A stretch of DNA of 64,000 bases from Dichotomocladium elegans (GCA_025716815.1 JAIXMN010000013.1:1-64000), one strand, 5' to 3'; shown: positions 23,864 through 38,480, numbered from the stretch's first letter. The notes: a model not told the origin generated them from the letters alone. Translations and numbers: made by a program.

Positions 23864-26056
23864 GACTTTGAACAATTATTCAGGTATATTGGTTCACAGT
23901 ACTATGTTTGGGGTGTGCGTAATGTTTTCTCAGCGTGCGTGAAAAGAGAAAAGAGGGAGAAGTGTGATACAATGAGTGTGGAGACGGACTCCTCATAGAA
24001 CTCCGCGCCGCTTTGGGAGAGAACCAACTCTCCTTCCTCAGCGCAGAAAAGAGTCTTCTAATTGGGCCTTCGATAAGAACTCAGAAAAGAGCAGAAGGTA
24101 GCGTTTCCTCTCCTCGAGAAGCCTATGTATCTCTCGATATGCCCAAAAGGATCATCAGGAAATGGCACCCAACCATGCAAGATGATAAATGCATGTTAGT
24201 CGGATTGCTCGGAATGGATGGGTGCGGCAATTGCCACTTCTTTGATCCGGTCTTCTTGGTAAGAAGGCGTTAAGTGGCACAACAAGGTTTTTCGTCGGGG
24301 TCTGTGGGAAGAACAGTGATAAACCGAACTGCAGTGCGATCGGGCTTGACACATAAGAAACCTCTACCTGGAGGGGGTTGAGTTGTCGTTGTGGCGAGAA
24401 CCCATTAGAAGACAGCGTTTCTTTAGCACGTACCACAAAAATTGCGATCCGAAAAAAAGGGGGGAGGTAGTAAATTATGTCCTTTTTGGGGGAGGAGGAG
24501 GCGGCGAGGCGGGACTTATTCTTTTATAAGCAGGATGGGTAGAAATTCGGCTCACATGAAATCCCATATTCTCACGCAGCCTCTGTTGTCCCAAAAACGA
24601 AAGGGGACCAAGGTTTACCTGTTGTGGACAGACCTCATCCTCTTTTGTGCGACCATAATCGATAAATACATTCGCCTGGTTTTTTTAAAGCCTCAGAGTG
24701 CGGCGCGGCCGTAACACTTACACCAATTCGCTATTGAATCTCTCCGCCTCATTTCATTTTTTTACACATTCTTCGTCTTATCTATATTTATCACTTTATT
24801 TGATGGATATACAGCAAAGAATGAGGGGTGGACGATGCTTTCTGGAGGTGTGGAATAGGATGTGATAGCGGAGAGAAAAAGACCCAGTAGTGTAGTACCA
24901 AAAACGAGCAAAATTTTTTGGATCTAAAAACGTGGTGAAATCAGCCACAACCGGACGGTCTGGACTAGGAAAAGTATGTGTGTGTCCTTTGCGCCTATTT
25001 CTTGATAGCCCTGTACAAGAATTTCACGTTCCTATTTTTTGTTTTTTTGTGAAATTTCAGGAAAAGCAGGAGAGGAGGGTATTGGTGATGGGGGACTGCA
25101 TTCTGCCACACCATAATTGTTCTTTATGTATATTTATCAAGGGCTGTGTCGCCTGATTATTTTTGCGAGTAAGAATCGATTGCCACTTTAAGGGGCGGCG
25201 GCGGCGGCAGCAGCAGCGGCGGCGGCCACGCGCACACGCGTGTTTGCTTCGTTTTGCGTAGCCCGTCACAAACAACCCTGTGCCACACGCTTATCGAGGC
25301 TCTCTCACAAAGGATGTGAAAACAAGCATACGCAGGACGTCGCGCTCTTCTTCCAGTATCCAGAGCAGCGCTATGGTGTTGTATTTTCTTCCATGCACCA
25401 TAGAATGACGGCAGATGGAACACAAGTCTCTACCGTAGAGGAAAAGGGATCTTGGAAAGAAGGGTGGCATTAACCACCTGTTACACACGCTCTCGTCACC
25501 CCATCAATGGCTGACCCTGATTGGGTCTCAATCTGCGTGTGTTGTGTGTGGCGCCTCATTTCTTCCCCAAAAAGCCACAGAGATTGAAAAAAAGCGTTCT
25601 GGCCCTTTTTTTTTTTACGCTCCTTCGGTCCTTGACTACTCCCACCTCCTTCTCTCTCATCTTATGCGCATCTATGCAATAACTATCTTCCTTGCCCTCT
25701 TCTTCCACAGGGGAAAGCGGCGGATGGTCGTATGCATGGCTGCTCTCCCAAAAACTCGTCCCGACGAGTGAACGATGACGACTTTGTGTGCCATAGGAGG
25801 AGTGAGTGGCACAAAGGGGGGGGCGGGTACTAAAAAGGATATGGGATGAGATGTGTACGAGCGTATTACCATCAGCCAAAAATATCTTTTTTACTCGTTC
25901 CGCGTGTTTGCCCCTAGCTTTATGGGTTGGTCCCTTTCTTCCACGCCGAATATTAAATACCAGTCCTCTGCTTCCGTCCTGGTGTTTCTTTTTTTCCCTT
26001 TCCATCGCTTTCTGCCCTTTCCTACCCCCCCTCTTGAGCATATTTTTTACTACGCG
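23864..26056. other. Divergent promoter region between EAF and the Crz1-like gene
   Basis: About 2.2 kb separates two divergent starts. It contains a GGC/CAG trinucleotide patch at 25193-25224 and long pyrimidine tracts just upstream of 26057, a usual feature of fungal promoters and leaders. The leader of the zinc-finger gene may begin as far up as 25500. The open frames in this region are low-complexity, so I call no gene. Confidence 0.6.
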
Positions 26057-27609
26057 ATGATGGCTCAGGATACATACCCCACGTCGTCCTATCTTTCTCC
26101 TCCTTCTTCATTACTACAGCAACAGCAATACCCTCCCCACAATCACTACACAAAGGAAACCCCCAAGCAGCATGGTAGCCAGTCGATTCCAGCACTCTTG
26201 AACAACGATAATGACGAGCAAGAGTACCTGCCAACACCCGTGACCCCCGCAGTTGCCTTTTCCTCGATATTGCCCATATCAGACCCCTCACTGCTGAAGA
26301 ATAGCAGCAGCACCGCCTCAAAAAACGCAGATTGCTCCCCCGAAAACAACATTGCACCCACTACTGTCTCCCCATCCACGCATGGGGCCGGCTATGCAAG
26401 CCCGCCTCATCATCGCCCGTTTTCACCACGCGCCTTGCCGATAGCCACCGATGTAATCCTCCCCGGCGAAGTTCCTGGTTCATCAGCCGCACCCCGCAGT
26501 CCTCCTCTTTCAAATACTGCTACTATTACGACTGCTCCAGCTCCTGCTGCGCCGGCTATGGGTCATCGCAAAGGGCATAATCATCCCGGTGGAACCACGG
26601 AGAAACTCTTCGCGTGTGACAAGTGTGACCAGACTTTCAGTCGCCAGCACAATCTCAAATCACATCTGGCTACCCATTCATCAGAAAAACCATTTCAGGT
26701 CCGTGAATGTTACTTTGAACCCGTTTTCATGTATATTTAAAAGGGATATATTGATTAGTGTGATGTATGCGCCTTGAACTTTCGACGGCTCCATGATCTG
26801 AAGCGACATAAGAAGCTGCATACCGGTGTGCGGCCATATGTGTGCAAAGACTGCTCGCGGTCGTTTGCAAGACTCGATGCGCTCAACCGGCACCAGCGTG
26901 CCGATGGCGGCAATGGTTGCAGCGTACTGCATTCCGCTAGAAAAACAGGCGGGATCGGCAGCAACAACAATAATAATAAAATCAGTTACAGCAACAACAA
27001 CAGTAGTAACGAAAACAATACCAGCACGACGGTTGCCCCAAGCAGCAGTAGTCATAGTAGTAATCACCACCGTGGCGCGTTAACGCCACGCCGCCCCATA
27101 CCTCAATTGCATATTGCCCATCCAGCCTCCCAGCCACTCGCAGCATCGGATCAGCATCATTCGCGCCCCACTTACACCACTCGCACTCCCGCTCCCGGTT
27201 CCGCGACTACTCCCTCCATCGTCGCCTCTCCGCCTCCGCATCAAATGACACAGCAGCAGCAACAACAACCCTCAGCCTTCCGGTTACCGCCTCTCCAAGC
27301 ACCCACGCCAACGTCTCCCCCTCCACCCCCAACATCCTCCGCGTGGGAGCGGCTCGAGCTGGAGAACAGAGCACTCAAAGCACAAATTATACAACTCAAG
27401 GCTCAATGCGAACAAAAGGAAGACCTGAAAAGCAAGATTCATGATCTGCAGATTGAGGTAACTTAACTGAGCCCAAACGTTCCTTCCCGAATCACACAGC
27501 TAACAATGAGGTGTCACAGAACAAAGTACTGCGATCCTTGATCATGGACGCTCAACGTCTGGAGCCCGAAGATCAACCAGCGACAAAGCGGAGTCGCCAT
27601 ATCTCTTGA
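26057..27609 (+). CDS. C2H2 zinc-finger transcription factor, Crz1-like, 477 aa
   Basis: Exons 26057-26698, 26759-27457 and 27517-27609 join in frame to 477 codons. The first 180 residues are disordered (Pro/Ser/Gln). Three fingers follow: FACDKCDQTFSRQHNLKSH, FQCDVCALNFRRLHDLKRHK and YVCKDCSRSFARLDALNRH. The third lacks a second His and instead has a Cys (GGNGC), making it C2HC. The third-finger signature FARLDALNRH...GGNGC is typical of Crz1/Prz1 calcineurin-responsive factors. After an Asn/Ser-rich and poly-Gln region, the end forms a heptad-like coil (WERLELENRALKAQIIQLKA) that may mediate dimerisation. I see no clear PxIxIT calcineurin-docking motif, so regulation by calcineurin is unproven. 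The first intron falls exactly between fingers one and two. Start chosen at the first of two adjacent ATGs. Confidence 0.88.
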
Positions 27610-29794
<2,185 letters not shown>

Positions 29795-29999
29795 TGATAT
29801 TCATCTCCCTCGTCCCCCCCCTCCGCCCTTTCTCCCACGGCTCTCAAATAAAAAGGTCTTCCGTCCTTTGTTTGATGAATGATGTTTTTTGTTTACAGAA
29901 ATGGGGTATGCAATTACTAAAAGAATGGTGTTGGTGAGTGCGGTTTGCTTGTTCAATGCCTGCCTTTGTTTGTTTGCTTGCTTGCTCGCAAAGCTAGGA

Positions 30000-31304
30000 T
30001 CACGTATCTTTCTTCTGTTGCTTGGTCTTTGCAGCTTCCTTCTTCGCAAGATGCTTCGTCATGGCCCTCATCTTCAGTCCCACCCGTGAGCCCAGCTCCT
30101 TTTCCCACTCATCCTTCACTTTGCGATACAGCATCATCGTGAATCGAGCATCCTCAACAGACGAATGTTCACCTGACTGGATCTGGATATTGAGAATCTT
30201 GTTCACCAACATCCGTAGACCGGGTGTTCGACCACCCGCCAGTGCCTTGAACTTTTTGAATTTCGATGTATCACGGATCATGAGTTTTGGGTGCGGCAAC
30301 ATCAATACTTCCAAGTCGTTGTACACCGCATGGCCGACGAGAATCCGGTCTTTGATAATATCGCTTACTTTCTTTTGTGCTTCTTGAAATGACATGGCTG
30401 CTCATCATTTTCCCGAGACCCCGGTTCTCCCTTTGTTAGTTTTCCCATTCTCTGTCTGTCTCTCCTGTGCCTCTGGTGACCTACCGTTCTTCAAATGCTT
30501 TGGCTCTACACCGCTCACAAATGTGCGATAGTCCGTAACACGCTCCATGGGCTTGACAAAAGTATCCAACAGCACCGCGCCATGGTAGTTGACAAGAGAC
30601 ACACGCGCAAGGGCCGATGCAACACCACCTTCGCCAACACCCACCATCTCACAGTCGATCGCAACGAATTTTCCAATCCTAGTAAACCGTGTAAGACAAA
30701 ACCTAACAAATCCATTGATATCGCAGTAAAGAAACTTACTTTGCTTTGTCGCCCTCCATCGCATCCATCACCTTCACCATGTTCTTCTTCAAAACCGTGC
30801 TCTGTTCCTGCTCTTTTACTTCCTCGCTCTTCGCCGTGCCAGACGCTTTGCCGTACGCTTTCGTAAAAGACGCGTCATCAATCTCATCGCCAAACCACAG
30901 TTCTTCCTTTTTGATGGTTTCCTTTTTCGTCGTCTCCTTCCTGCATTATCAGCAGTTCGTAATGTGAGCTCTCTCTCTCTCTCTCTCTCTTTTAATTCTT
31001 TCGCATCATCTCCAACAATTACTTGATCAGCTTCTTGGATCGTTTAATTGATCGCTTCGCATGACTAGAGTCATGATTGTCGTCTTGAATTTTCCGTTTT
31101 GGCGTTGGCGTGGCTGGTTTAACCGTCTTTTGAAGCACACAAAGGTTGAAATGTCGAGTTAGATCTCCCTATGCAGAAAATATCCTAGAAAAAAAAAGGG
31201 GGGAGGGGACCTAGACGATCTCTTACTCCTTTTTCTAATAGCTGCTTCCAGTTCGAGCTCGGGGCTGCAATTGCTGCTTTGACAGGCGGTGTCTTCTTTT
31301 TCAT
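30000..31304 (-). CDS. REX4: REX4-like RNA exonuclease (DEDDh family), 338 aa
   Basis: Exons 31304-31227, 31168-31023, 30940-30740, 30678-30485 and 30397-30000 join in frame to 338 codons. The N-terminal third is Lys-rich and likely nuclear/nucleolar ([23 protein letters not shown]). The exonuclease domain has the DEDDh motifs: [10 protein letters not shown] (D and E), [11 protein letters not shown] (D) and [15 protein letters not shown] (H and D). This order and the KSNW-like N-terminus ([11 protein letters not shown]) match yeast Rex4, which trims pre-rRNA. The second intron contains a (CT)n microsatellite. Its start is 246 bp from the stop of the upstream kinase gene on the same strand. 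A closely related ISG20-like name is possible, but the REX4 N-terminus favours REX4. Confidence 0.92.
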
Positions 31305-31549
31305 CGATGTGGCTTAAGATTTCGAAAGAAAAACTGTTTAAAAAAAAAGGTGTAAAAGAAGTATCCGTATCTTTTTTGCGCATAAATTCAAGTCCGACAC
31401 GCCTGAAATTCTTTTAATTGCTACGGAGGGCGATCTTTATAGAACACAGGGATATGAAGCCAAAGAGGGGTATGATGAGATGTAGCGGACATAAGCTGCT
31501 TCTAATACATATATACATAGACAATCAAATCTCCACTATACGGTCGAAT

Positions 31550-31766
31550 CTACGAGGGCATTTGAGCCGCATGCTTCTTTCGTCTGCCAAGTAGAGTGGC
31601 GTTATCCATGTTGAGTTCAAAACCAGGTTCTCCGAGCCTGCGGAATCCCATGGTTGTTTCCGGAGACAGGTGTCTAGGGTCTCCGGAATGATGGTTACTA
31701 CGATGTTTTGTAGCTCGTTTCGCCAGGATTGATGGATGTTCTGCAAGCTGTTGCGGCCGCTCCTGT

Positions 31767-31800
<34 letters not shown>

Positions 31801-33252
31801 CCGCCATGCGGTGGACGGCGTATGAAACATCAAACGCTTGCTTCATTGAGGTGCTCACGTCATGACGATAATCTGCCATATTAGATTGTGTAGGCCCAGA
31901 GAACGTCATCATTCCCAGCGGTGTCTGGGGGGTATCAAGAGCGCACAGTGTGTCTTCTGATGCTGTTTTATTTACGATCCATGGATGCTGCAAGAATTGG
32001 TCAATCGTATATCGTTTTCCAGGATCTACGCAGAGCAGATGCTGAATGAGGTCCTTCGCCTCGCGAGAGATAGGGTCCCACCAGGGGCTAAGGAATGTGT
32101 ATTGACCGCGGGCGACCTTCTCGGTTAACAGCGCAATGCTCTCATCATAGAAAGGCGGAAAGCCGCAGAGGAGCGTGTACAGAACGCATCCTAGCGCCCA
32201 CATGTCTACGGACTTGCTGTATCGCTCGTCCTTGACAACCTCGGGTGCGGTATATCCTACTGTACCGCATGGTGTCTTCGTTTCCTGATCCCAGATCACC
32301 TTGCTCAGGCCGAAATCAGCAACCTTGACTACTCCAATGCCGCCGCCTCCCACGCCCGGAATAAACTCGCCTTCGTCCTCCTTTCCCTCGTCGCCTGGGT
32401 GAAACACTGGTGCCTTTCCAGACCGACGTTCCACAATGGGGATCGGCTCAAACAAAATATTCTCTGGTTTGATGTCTCGATGCACGACACCTTTCTGCTC
32501 GTGTAGGTACTGGATGGTCTCAGCCACCTGTACAATGCAGTGCCGCGCAAGCTCCTCGCTAAAGTAGGTAAGACGGACAATTTGGTGGAATAGTTCGCCA
32601 CCCTTGCAAAGTTCCATGACGAGATAATAATGCTTCATACGCACAGAGAGAGAGAGAGAGAGAGAGAGAGCGCGAACAAATTGGTATAAAATCCAACCCC
32701 AACTCTTCCTTTGCAAAGCTCCTTACCTCGCGAGTCTCGATAAAATTGAGCAACTTTACGACGTTGGGGTGATCAATTATTCGCATAATTTGTACTTCTT
32801 TAAGAATGCTCCCTCGCTACGTCAGAATTAGAAGCACGGTAAGCATTCCTGTAAATGCACAGTACAGCAGCCCGCGCGGAAGGCGGGGGCGGAAACGTCT
32901 TACTTGGTGTGCGTTCAGCTCAAATTTCCGCACGACCTTGATGGCCACTTGCAGCTCCGTCTCAAGATCAATTGCCCGGTATACGGTTGAAAAAGCGCCA
33001 CTATAATAAAAAAAAAAGAGGACCAAAATGAGCTGATATGCAGCAAAGACAAATGAATACCTACTCTCCAAGTTTCTCAAGAAATGTGTATCGGTCATTC
33101 ACTTTCTTTTCGATTGCTCGTGTCTGCTTCGCAAGCTTCTCTTCCTTGAGAAGACGGACCACCGATTCGTACTTCTCGCGCACTGGGCCTTCAGAAGCTA
33201 ATCCGGGTTTGCCGTTGCGAATAAATCTTTTTATTTGGTGGAATACTGACAT
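31550..33252 (-). CDS. Srk1/Rck2-like CAMK-family protein kinase, 485 aa
   Basis: Exons 33252-33065, 33000-32904, 32816-32727 and 32632-31550 join in frame to 485 codons. The kinase domain shows the glycine loop LGDGAFSTVYRA, VAIKVVRK, VVHRDIKPEN, VADFGLSK and GTVGYTAPEVV. Between the catalytic loop and DFG is a long insertion (FEPIPIVERRSG, DEGEFIPGVGGGGIG) characteristic of fungal Srk1/Rck1/Rck2. The C-terminus has GFELNMDNATLLGRRKKH, also conserved in that family, after a Gln/Glu repeat (QEQEQEQE). These kinases are activated by stress MAP kinases and act on translation and cell-cycle timing. The third intron carries a (CT)n run next to its acceptor. Family assignment is strong; the upstream MAPK is not visible here. 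Confidence 0.95.
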
Positions 33253-36200
33253 TGTTGTTATTGAAAGACGAAAAGAAAAGAAAAAAAATTTATGAAGTTG
33301 CTCAGGCAGCAATATATGGAAAATAAAGTATCCTTTTCATCCCACATGTCATACCGTATATGGCAAATAATGACATCATTCCGCATGCCAGTATGTGGGA
33401 ACACAGATGCCAGTGCGCAGAGAACACAAGTGACGTCTTCTCGACGTCCTTATTGTTCTATTGGCACAAAACGATGAGAAATGCAATAAAAAAAACTCCC
33501 ATATGCCCTTTTGCTCCGTCTCTCTATATCCGTCTTATCTGGATGAGAAACAAAAGGGCACTGATTAGCCTAGAGCTGTGTAAACCCATTGAACACTGGC
33601 CGGGGTGATGCTGCGGACGGTGCCTGTGTCACGTCGTTAAGCCTCTTCATTGGTTTTTTAAACACGTATTTGATGCGCAGCGCTTTCGAAAGTTCACACC
33701 CTGCTAAGCAGAGCGCACGATATCTATAAAATTCAAGTGTACAAAAGTCGTAGTTGTCATCAGAAAAAAACATCATCTTTCTGTGCACACTCTTCCTCCC
33801 ACGTCAGAGTGTGTACAGGTATGGGCGCTATGATAATCACTTCGAATAGTCAAACATAAGGTAGAAGCAAATGCAGGGGTGCACTTGGGGTTACTAACAG
33901 GAGTTCACAGAGGGACACATAGGGAAGAAACGACAAAGCATCAGTGGGGCGGACGCCATGGTGTTTAGGAAGAAGGACCAATATTGTATGTCGCTGCTTC
34001 TCCCCCATTACAATAACCAAGGCGGATGGCAAATGATGCAATTAAAAAAATTAGGTTTCGTACTATCGAAGGTAATCGAGAATTGACTTGATGAAGACAA
34101 AACAGGGCAAGTGGGTCTTTTATTTACAGAAAGATTCGGATTTTTGCAGAATATCCACCAAGCCCCCATTAGCTTAACTTAGCTAGAAAGGATTCTGGAT
34201 CTTTTTTTTTTTCCAGATACACACTTTACATCCTGAACCAAGGCTTCCCCCCCACGACATTCGTACATGGTTGGAGAGTAACCTTGGATATCTTTAAGAT
34301 CTGAAATCTTTAACCAGTTGCTCTCCTATCGTCGGTGAAGTTCTTCCGATATTCCTGGCGTCATCTGGGCGGCCGCGCTTACCAAGCAACCGTTGTATTC
34401 TGGAAAAGAGCGTGATTATTCACCCTTTGAAATTATATTCTCCTTCTTTTTTACTTGTAAGCAACAATCTCAGCACATAAAACATCTCTTCTATCATGAC
34501 GGGCAGGATTATCAGTGTGAACGGAATGAGCATTGAGACGAAGGGCAGGGGGGCGCTCGAAGAAACAAGAGCAGGCTCGGGTAAAGAACCTGCCGGTGGT
34601 ACGCATCTGGAAGTCATCGGGGGTGAAACTTGGAGCCTAATGAAGGGATCGGAGTTCTCTATTTGTCCATCGAACCAAACTTGTAAACCTCCACCCTGCT
34701 CCTTGATTCCGAAGAACAAATCATTCAATGTGGAATATCTGGCGAGATAAAATGATTTTTTGAGGTATAACTATGGATGGAAAAGGTGATAGTGCTATTC
34801 ATCATTTGCGCTTGATATTGTAACGATACACAATGGTAAGACTTTCTCAAACATCCGTTTGAAAAAGTCTGACCTTGTCTTGGTCCGTGTACGCTGTGTA
34901 ACTGCGATTGATCCCCGCTTCTTTCGTCTGAATGTCTGTATCCTTTCACTTGGGAATGGATGTGGTAATTATCTTTGCAAGATACGCTACACAGATATTC
35001 AGCGCGAGAGCAAACGGGTTGCAGAGAGCACATTTCTTCATCAACAGCATGGCGTTGGCCATCGTAGTAGAAAAAGAGGTTGCTCATTTCAGAATATAAA
35101 AGTGTATAAAAGAAATGGAAGCAACATCTTTCTGTGGATGCCAGTGATATTTGCTGTCATCAGGCAGGGTACGACTTCGACTCTAGAAAATGGTGTATGG
35201 TTTTAAGGTGGCTGAGCACCGGATCGGAGGGATCTCTGGATTAGCAGCGATCGATGAGTATAGTATGACGAGAGGGTAATCATGCGAGTAATGCGGGCTT
35301 TTTGTTTTACGGGGCCGATCTTTGTAATATTAGACAAGCCTTACTTTCAGAAAAGGAAATGGTCAGATTGATAAGCTATTTACCAACCTATCTGCCCACT
35401 TGCGGCATTCCCGGTCATCAGCATACCAGCCATTGCAATTGTCTGGCGAATCATGCACGCCTGACTGCTCGCGCTTAAAACGAGGGTAACCTCAGCTAGG
35501 AAAAGGATAGAAGATTTGAACAACAATGGGCGATTTGCCGTTAGCTCAATCATTCATGGCGCTCGCATCGTGATTGTCCGATGAATCTTACCAACGATCG
35601 CCAAGATGCTGCGCGCTCCAAAGATTTTTGCGCGTACATTTGCGCATACAATAGCGCTTTACGCTTCACTTCAATTGGTATCAATATGGACCTTCTGTCA
35701 CGAACTCACACCGGGGTGCCTACAATTTCCGAATTCATGGGATCATTTGACACCGGATTGGTTTGCTACTTCCTGCAAATGAGAACCATCAACCAAGGCT
35801 TGCACAAATTTATGTGCATGATGCAGAGACAGGGCTCCAGGCGCGTGAAAATGTCAGTAACGTGCATCTGCACTGTGAGACTCTCGAAGAACTGCAGGAT
35901 ATGATGCACTTCATTATGTGCTGATATTTCCTGAAGATTCGTTGACACTGAACTGGTAATTAGCGTTTCTGATATGCATTGAAATCTGTTCTTAAACGTG
36001 ATGAGAGTTGAACTATTGAAGCGCGAAGTCCGGAAGATACCAAAATCACGGTCGTGGAAAGGTATAGTTGCCATCTCATTGGTTCACGGCGATGAGACAA
36101 CGCTGAAGGACATGATCTTCACCGAGACGCGCACTCCAGCATCTCCGAGGCGATTTCCAGATGTGAAGTGACTGAGCACCAACTCTTATATTTCACACAA

Positions 36201-36422
36201 CGTAGGGGAAGCATGGTGGCCGAAGGATTTATCCATGATGGCCCATAGTAGGCAAATCCTCCTCCTGTCCGCTTGATCTTTCCCATGCCGCTTCATAGAC
36301 CCATTCACAACGATCACACACGCACACTCAAGCATTTTTCGTTTTCATTTTTAAATTAAAAAAGATTTTCGTTTACTTTTTTTGTTTTCGTTTAAATATT
36401 TTGGGGGAGGTTTTCATTTTCA
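33253..36422. other. 3.2 kb region without a supported gene
   Basis: The first part is the promoter side of the kinase gene. A minus-strand segment at about 35390-35500 reads AEVTLVLSASSQACMIRQ and another open frame at 36074-35766 is protein-like. Neither extends into a gene I can build or recognise, so decayed coding sequence is possible. No repeats with clear ends were found. Confidence 0.45.
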
Positions 36423-36566
36423 TTAACTGAGCAGCCCGTCGGTTGAGGTCCTCAAAAGAGAGCCCCGTAACAGGGATAGCCACGTGAAGGCCGGCTGCTG
36501 TGTATCCCCTCTCCTCTGCATGACCGGCGCCAATCGTGCGTCCTCGGAGAGATCCTCCAGACTCAT
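36423..36566 (-). CDS. Possible small gene (47 aa), unrecognised
   Basis: A minus-strand ATG at 36566 starts an open frame beginning MSLEDLSEDARLAPVMQRR. It lies about 175 bp downstream of a TATAAATA box (36748-36741), with a GTACGT donor-like site and a long pyrimidine tract between them, as if a 5' intron were present. In another frame the same DNA is open over a longer distance (to 36373), so the coding frame is uncertain. I do not recognise either product. It could also be a non-coding transcript. Confidence 0.25.
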   Translation of the reverse strand: MSLEDLSEDARLAPVMQRRGDTQQPAFTWLSLLRGSLLRTSTDGLLS

Positions 36567-36593
36567 CAAGGTACGATGGGAAAGGCCGAGAGG

Positions 36594-36668
36594 GAGATAG
36601 GGGAGGGGAAGGGGGAGGGGAAGGGGGAGGGGAGGGGGAGGGGGTAGAGAGAGGGGTGGGGAAGGGGA
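36594..36668 (+). repeat. G-rich tract with G-quadruplex potential
   Basis: More than ten runs of 3-5 G separated by one or two A residues. It lies between a TATA box on the minus strand and a small open frame, so on the minus strand it is a C-rich polypyrimidine tract. Confidence 0.8.
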
Positions 36669-36740
36669 CTCTCGGCGGGAGAGAACGTACCCAAACGGGC
36701 CCGAAGGATAAAGAGAGACGAAGAGTTGGGGAAAGGCCCC

Positions 36741-36748
36741 TATTTATA
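36741..36748 (-). promoter_or_regulatory. TATA box (TATAAATA) on the minus strand
   Basis: The minus strand reads GGGGGTATAAATAGGGGCC, a near-perfect core promoter TATA element. It points at the small open frame at 36566-36423. Confidence 0.5.
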
Positions 36749-36848
36749 CCCCCTTTTTTCAAAGGGGGAGTTGTGGTAGAATTTCCCCCCTTCCCCACCC
36801 CCCACACACGGACCACTGCGGGGTGTGTCTCCACATAATACGCGGGTC

Positions 36849-37349
36849 TTCCCCGATGATGAAATTCAGGTGACCTAATTTTTTAATGCCAGCCCTTCTC
36901 ACCCCTAGCCCACGTCCTAGACTTCAGAGTATTCGACCACCTGGAGGGGTTGGCAATGGCACAGTAGACAGATCATTGCAGACTTCACAAGTGACAATGT
37001 CGACCATTGCACGAACTTCAGTGATCTCATCCGCAAGTCCCAAAATTTGCCAAATTGACACGGACGTTGGTCTGTAGTAGACTTCACACGACTGCTGATC
37101 AGCAAACAGAGGAAGAATTTTAGAAAAATACTAACAACGCATCTCGATTCGCTCGATTGCTACGTCGGCTGGGGACTTCGCCTCCCCGCCCGCCCAACAA
37201 ACATCGCAATAAGTTGTATAAAATTCAGTACAATGAATGGTATGAAGTTTTATCAATATATAAACGCTGCGCCGAATAGATGTATGTAGTGATAATGATA
37301 ATAAAAACGTGCACTTGTGATATATATAGGCACCAGGAAGAAGATATAG
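36849..37349. other. Intergenic DNA next to the Helitron remnant
   Basis: About 500 bp with no gene. It holds a GC-rich hairpin (GGC-T-GGGGA at 37167-37175 pairing with TCCCCGCC at 37183-37190) on the side where the Helitron's 3' end would be expected. I could not find the CTRR end that would confirm it. Confidence 0.4.
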
Positions 37350-38480
37350 TTAAGGATAATTATGATTAAGTAAGCACTTCATTGTATACAACATCTCGTG
37401 TGTAGAGGCCTGGTCTTTCAGGAAGTGTTGAATTTTCTCAATCCATTGTAGTTGATATCGATGATGGGGTGCGGGTACATACTGGATCAGGCAGGTCTGG
37501 ACCCCGCTATGTACCTCAAACGTTTGCCCTTGGGCTTTGTTAATTGTCATCGTAGACCAACTGTTCGTCTTCCAGGTGCACTGCCAAGCGCTGGAATAGC
37601 GGAAATTCCTGATACAGCGAAAAGACAAAAATACGCGAACACTCCTCAAGATACTGCTGAATTTCGTCCACGGGAGGATCACTGTTACTTGTTGTATTTG
37701 CGTCAGACCGCTGATGTGTGGCCACCGCGGACGCGCGATCATGGCCTTTATACACGTATTTGATGTATGTAATCAACGTGCAAATCTCGATGTTCATATG
37801 GGCATCGTACTTTATGCATAGGAAAAGGTTGTGGGGAACAACCCATCTTTGCACAATGTTGCCTTGTGAATTATGACTTCTTCGATAGAGTGGATAGCCG
37901 CCATCCTCGTTCAATTGTGTTCCATCAGCGAAATCCTTTGGGAATCGCTTGGCGCAGATATTATTGTTCATGCACGGCCAAGTCGGATTCAGCGCATCAC
38001 ACGGCCCATACATCATCATATGCCTCTCAATAGGCAGCACGTCCAACTGAATCTTCTCTATCTAGGAATTCTACAGAAACATGCTATCAACGACTGTCAT
38101 TGCCAAGGGCATCGTCTTTTGCAAGGATCAGCAGGATATGGGTATGCGGCAAAACCACGCTTTTGTAACTCTTACAGTGTGCACATGTGAATGACTGGAT
38201 TAAGGATTGCTCTTTTGGCAAGATCATCCATAAGATCTTTCGATTTCAATCGGAACATGCGCACACTCATATCAGACCGATCTGATGCCGATCGCCCAGG
38301 AAGAAGAGCATTCTGAATCTCCGGCCAATGCGGGTTGTAGGTGGGTGTGACATAGAGGTCGGGTTTACCAAAACGGCGCACAATGCTCGTTGCATCTTGA
38401 TATAGCTATTGCACATGTCAAGAACTGCCGTAAAATGACGAAGGCAAAATTACTACCATTCCAACATTGCTCACGCCGTT
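37350..38480 (-). pseudogene. Broken, internally deleted Helitron Rep/helicase
   Basis: On the minus strand, Rep (Helitron_like_N) fragments run from about 38480: VVILPSSFYGSS, LYQDATSIVRRFGKPDLYVT, NPHWPEIQNALLPGRSASDR. A stop is found near 38420, and a frameshift near 38150 is needed to continue into PHTHILLILAKDDALGN. The main open frame 38046-37540 carries HMMMYGPCDALNPTWPCMN, CAKRFPKDF and KYVYKGHDRAS, ending RLAVHLEDEQLVYD. The next recognisable motif, in another frame, is TMTINKAQGQTFEV, which is a C-terminal motif of the Pif1-like helicase domain. Most of the helicase is therefore missing. Rolling-circle transposition by this copy is not possible. The element lies in a gene-poor region. 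Confidence 0.88.

Noticed and set aside
36373..36834. 153-codon minus-strand frame rich in Pro and Ser
   Set aside because: It spans a TATA box and a simple C-rich tract, so the upper half cannot be coding; only a short lower part is kept as a weak candidate.
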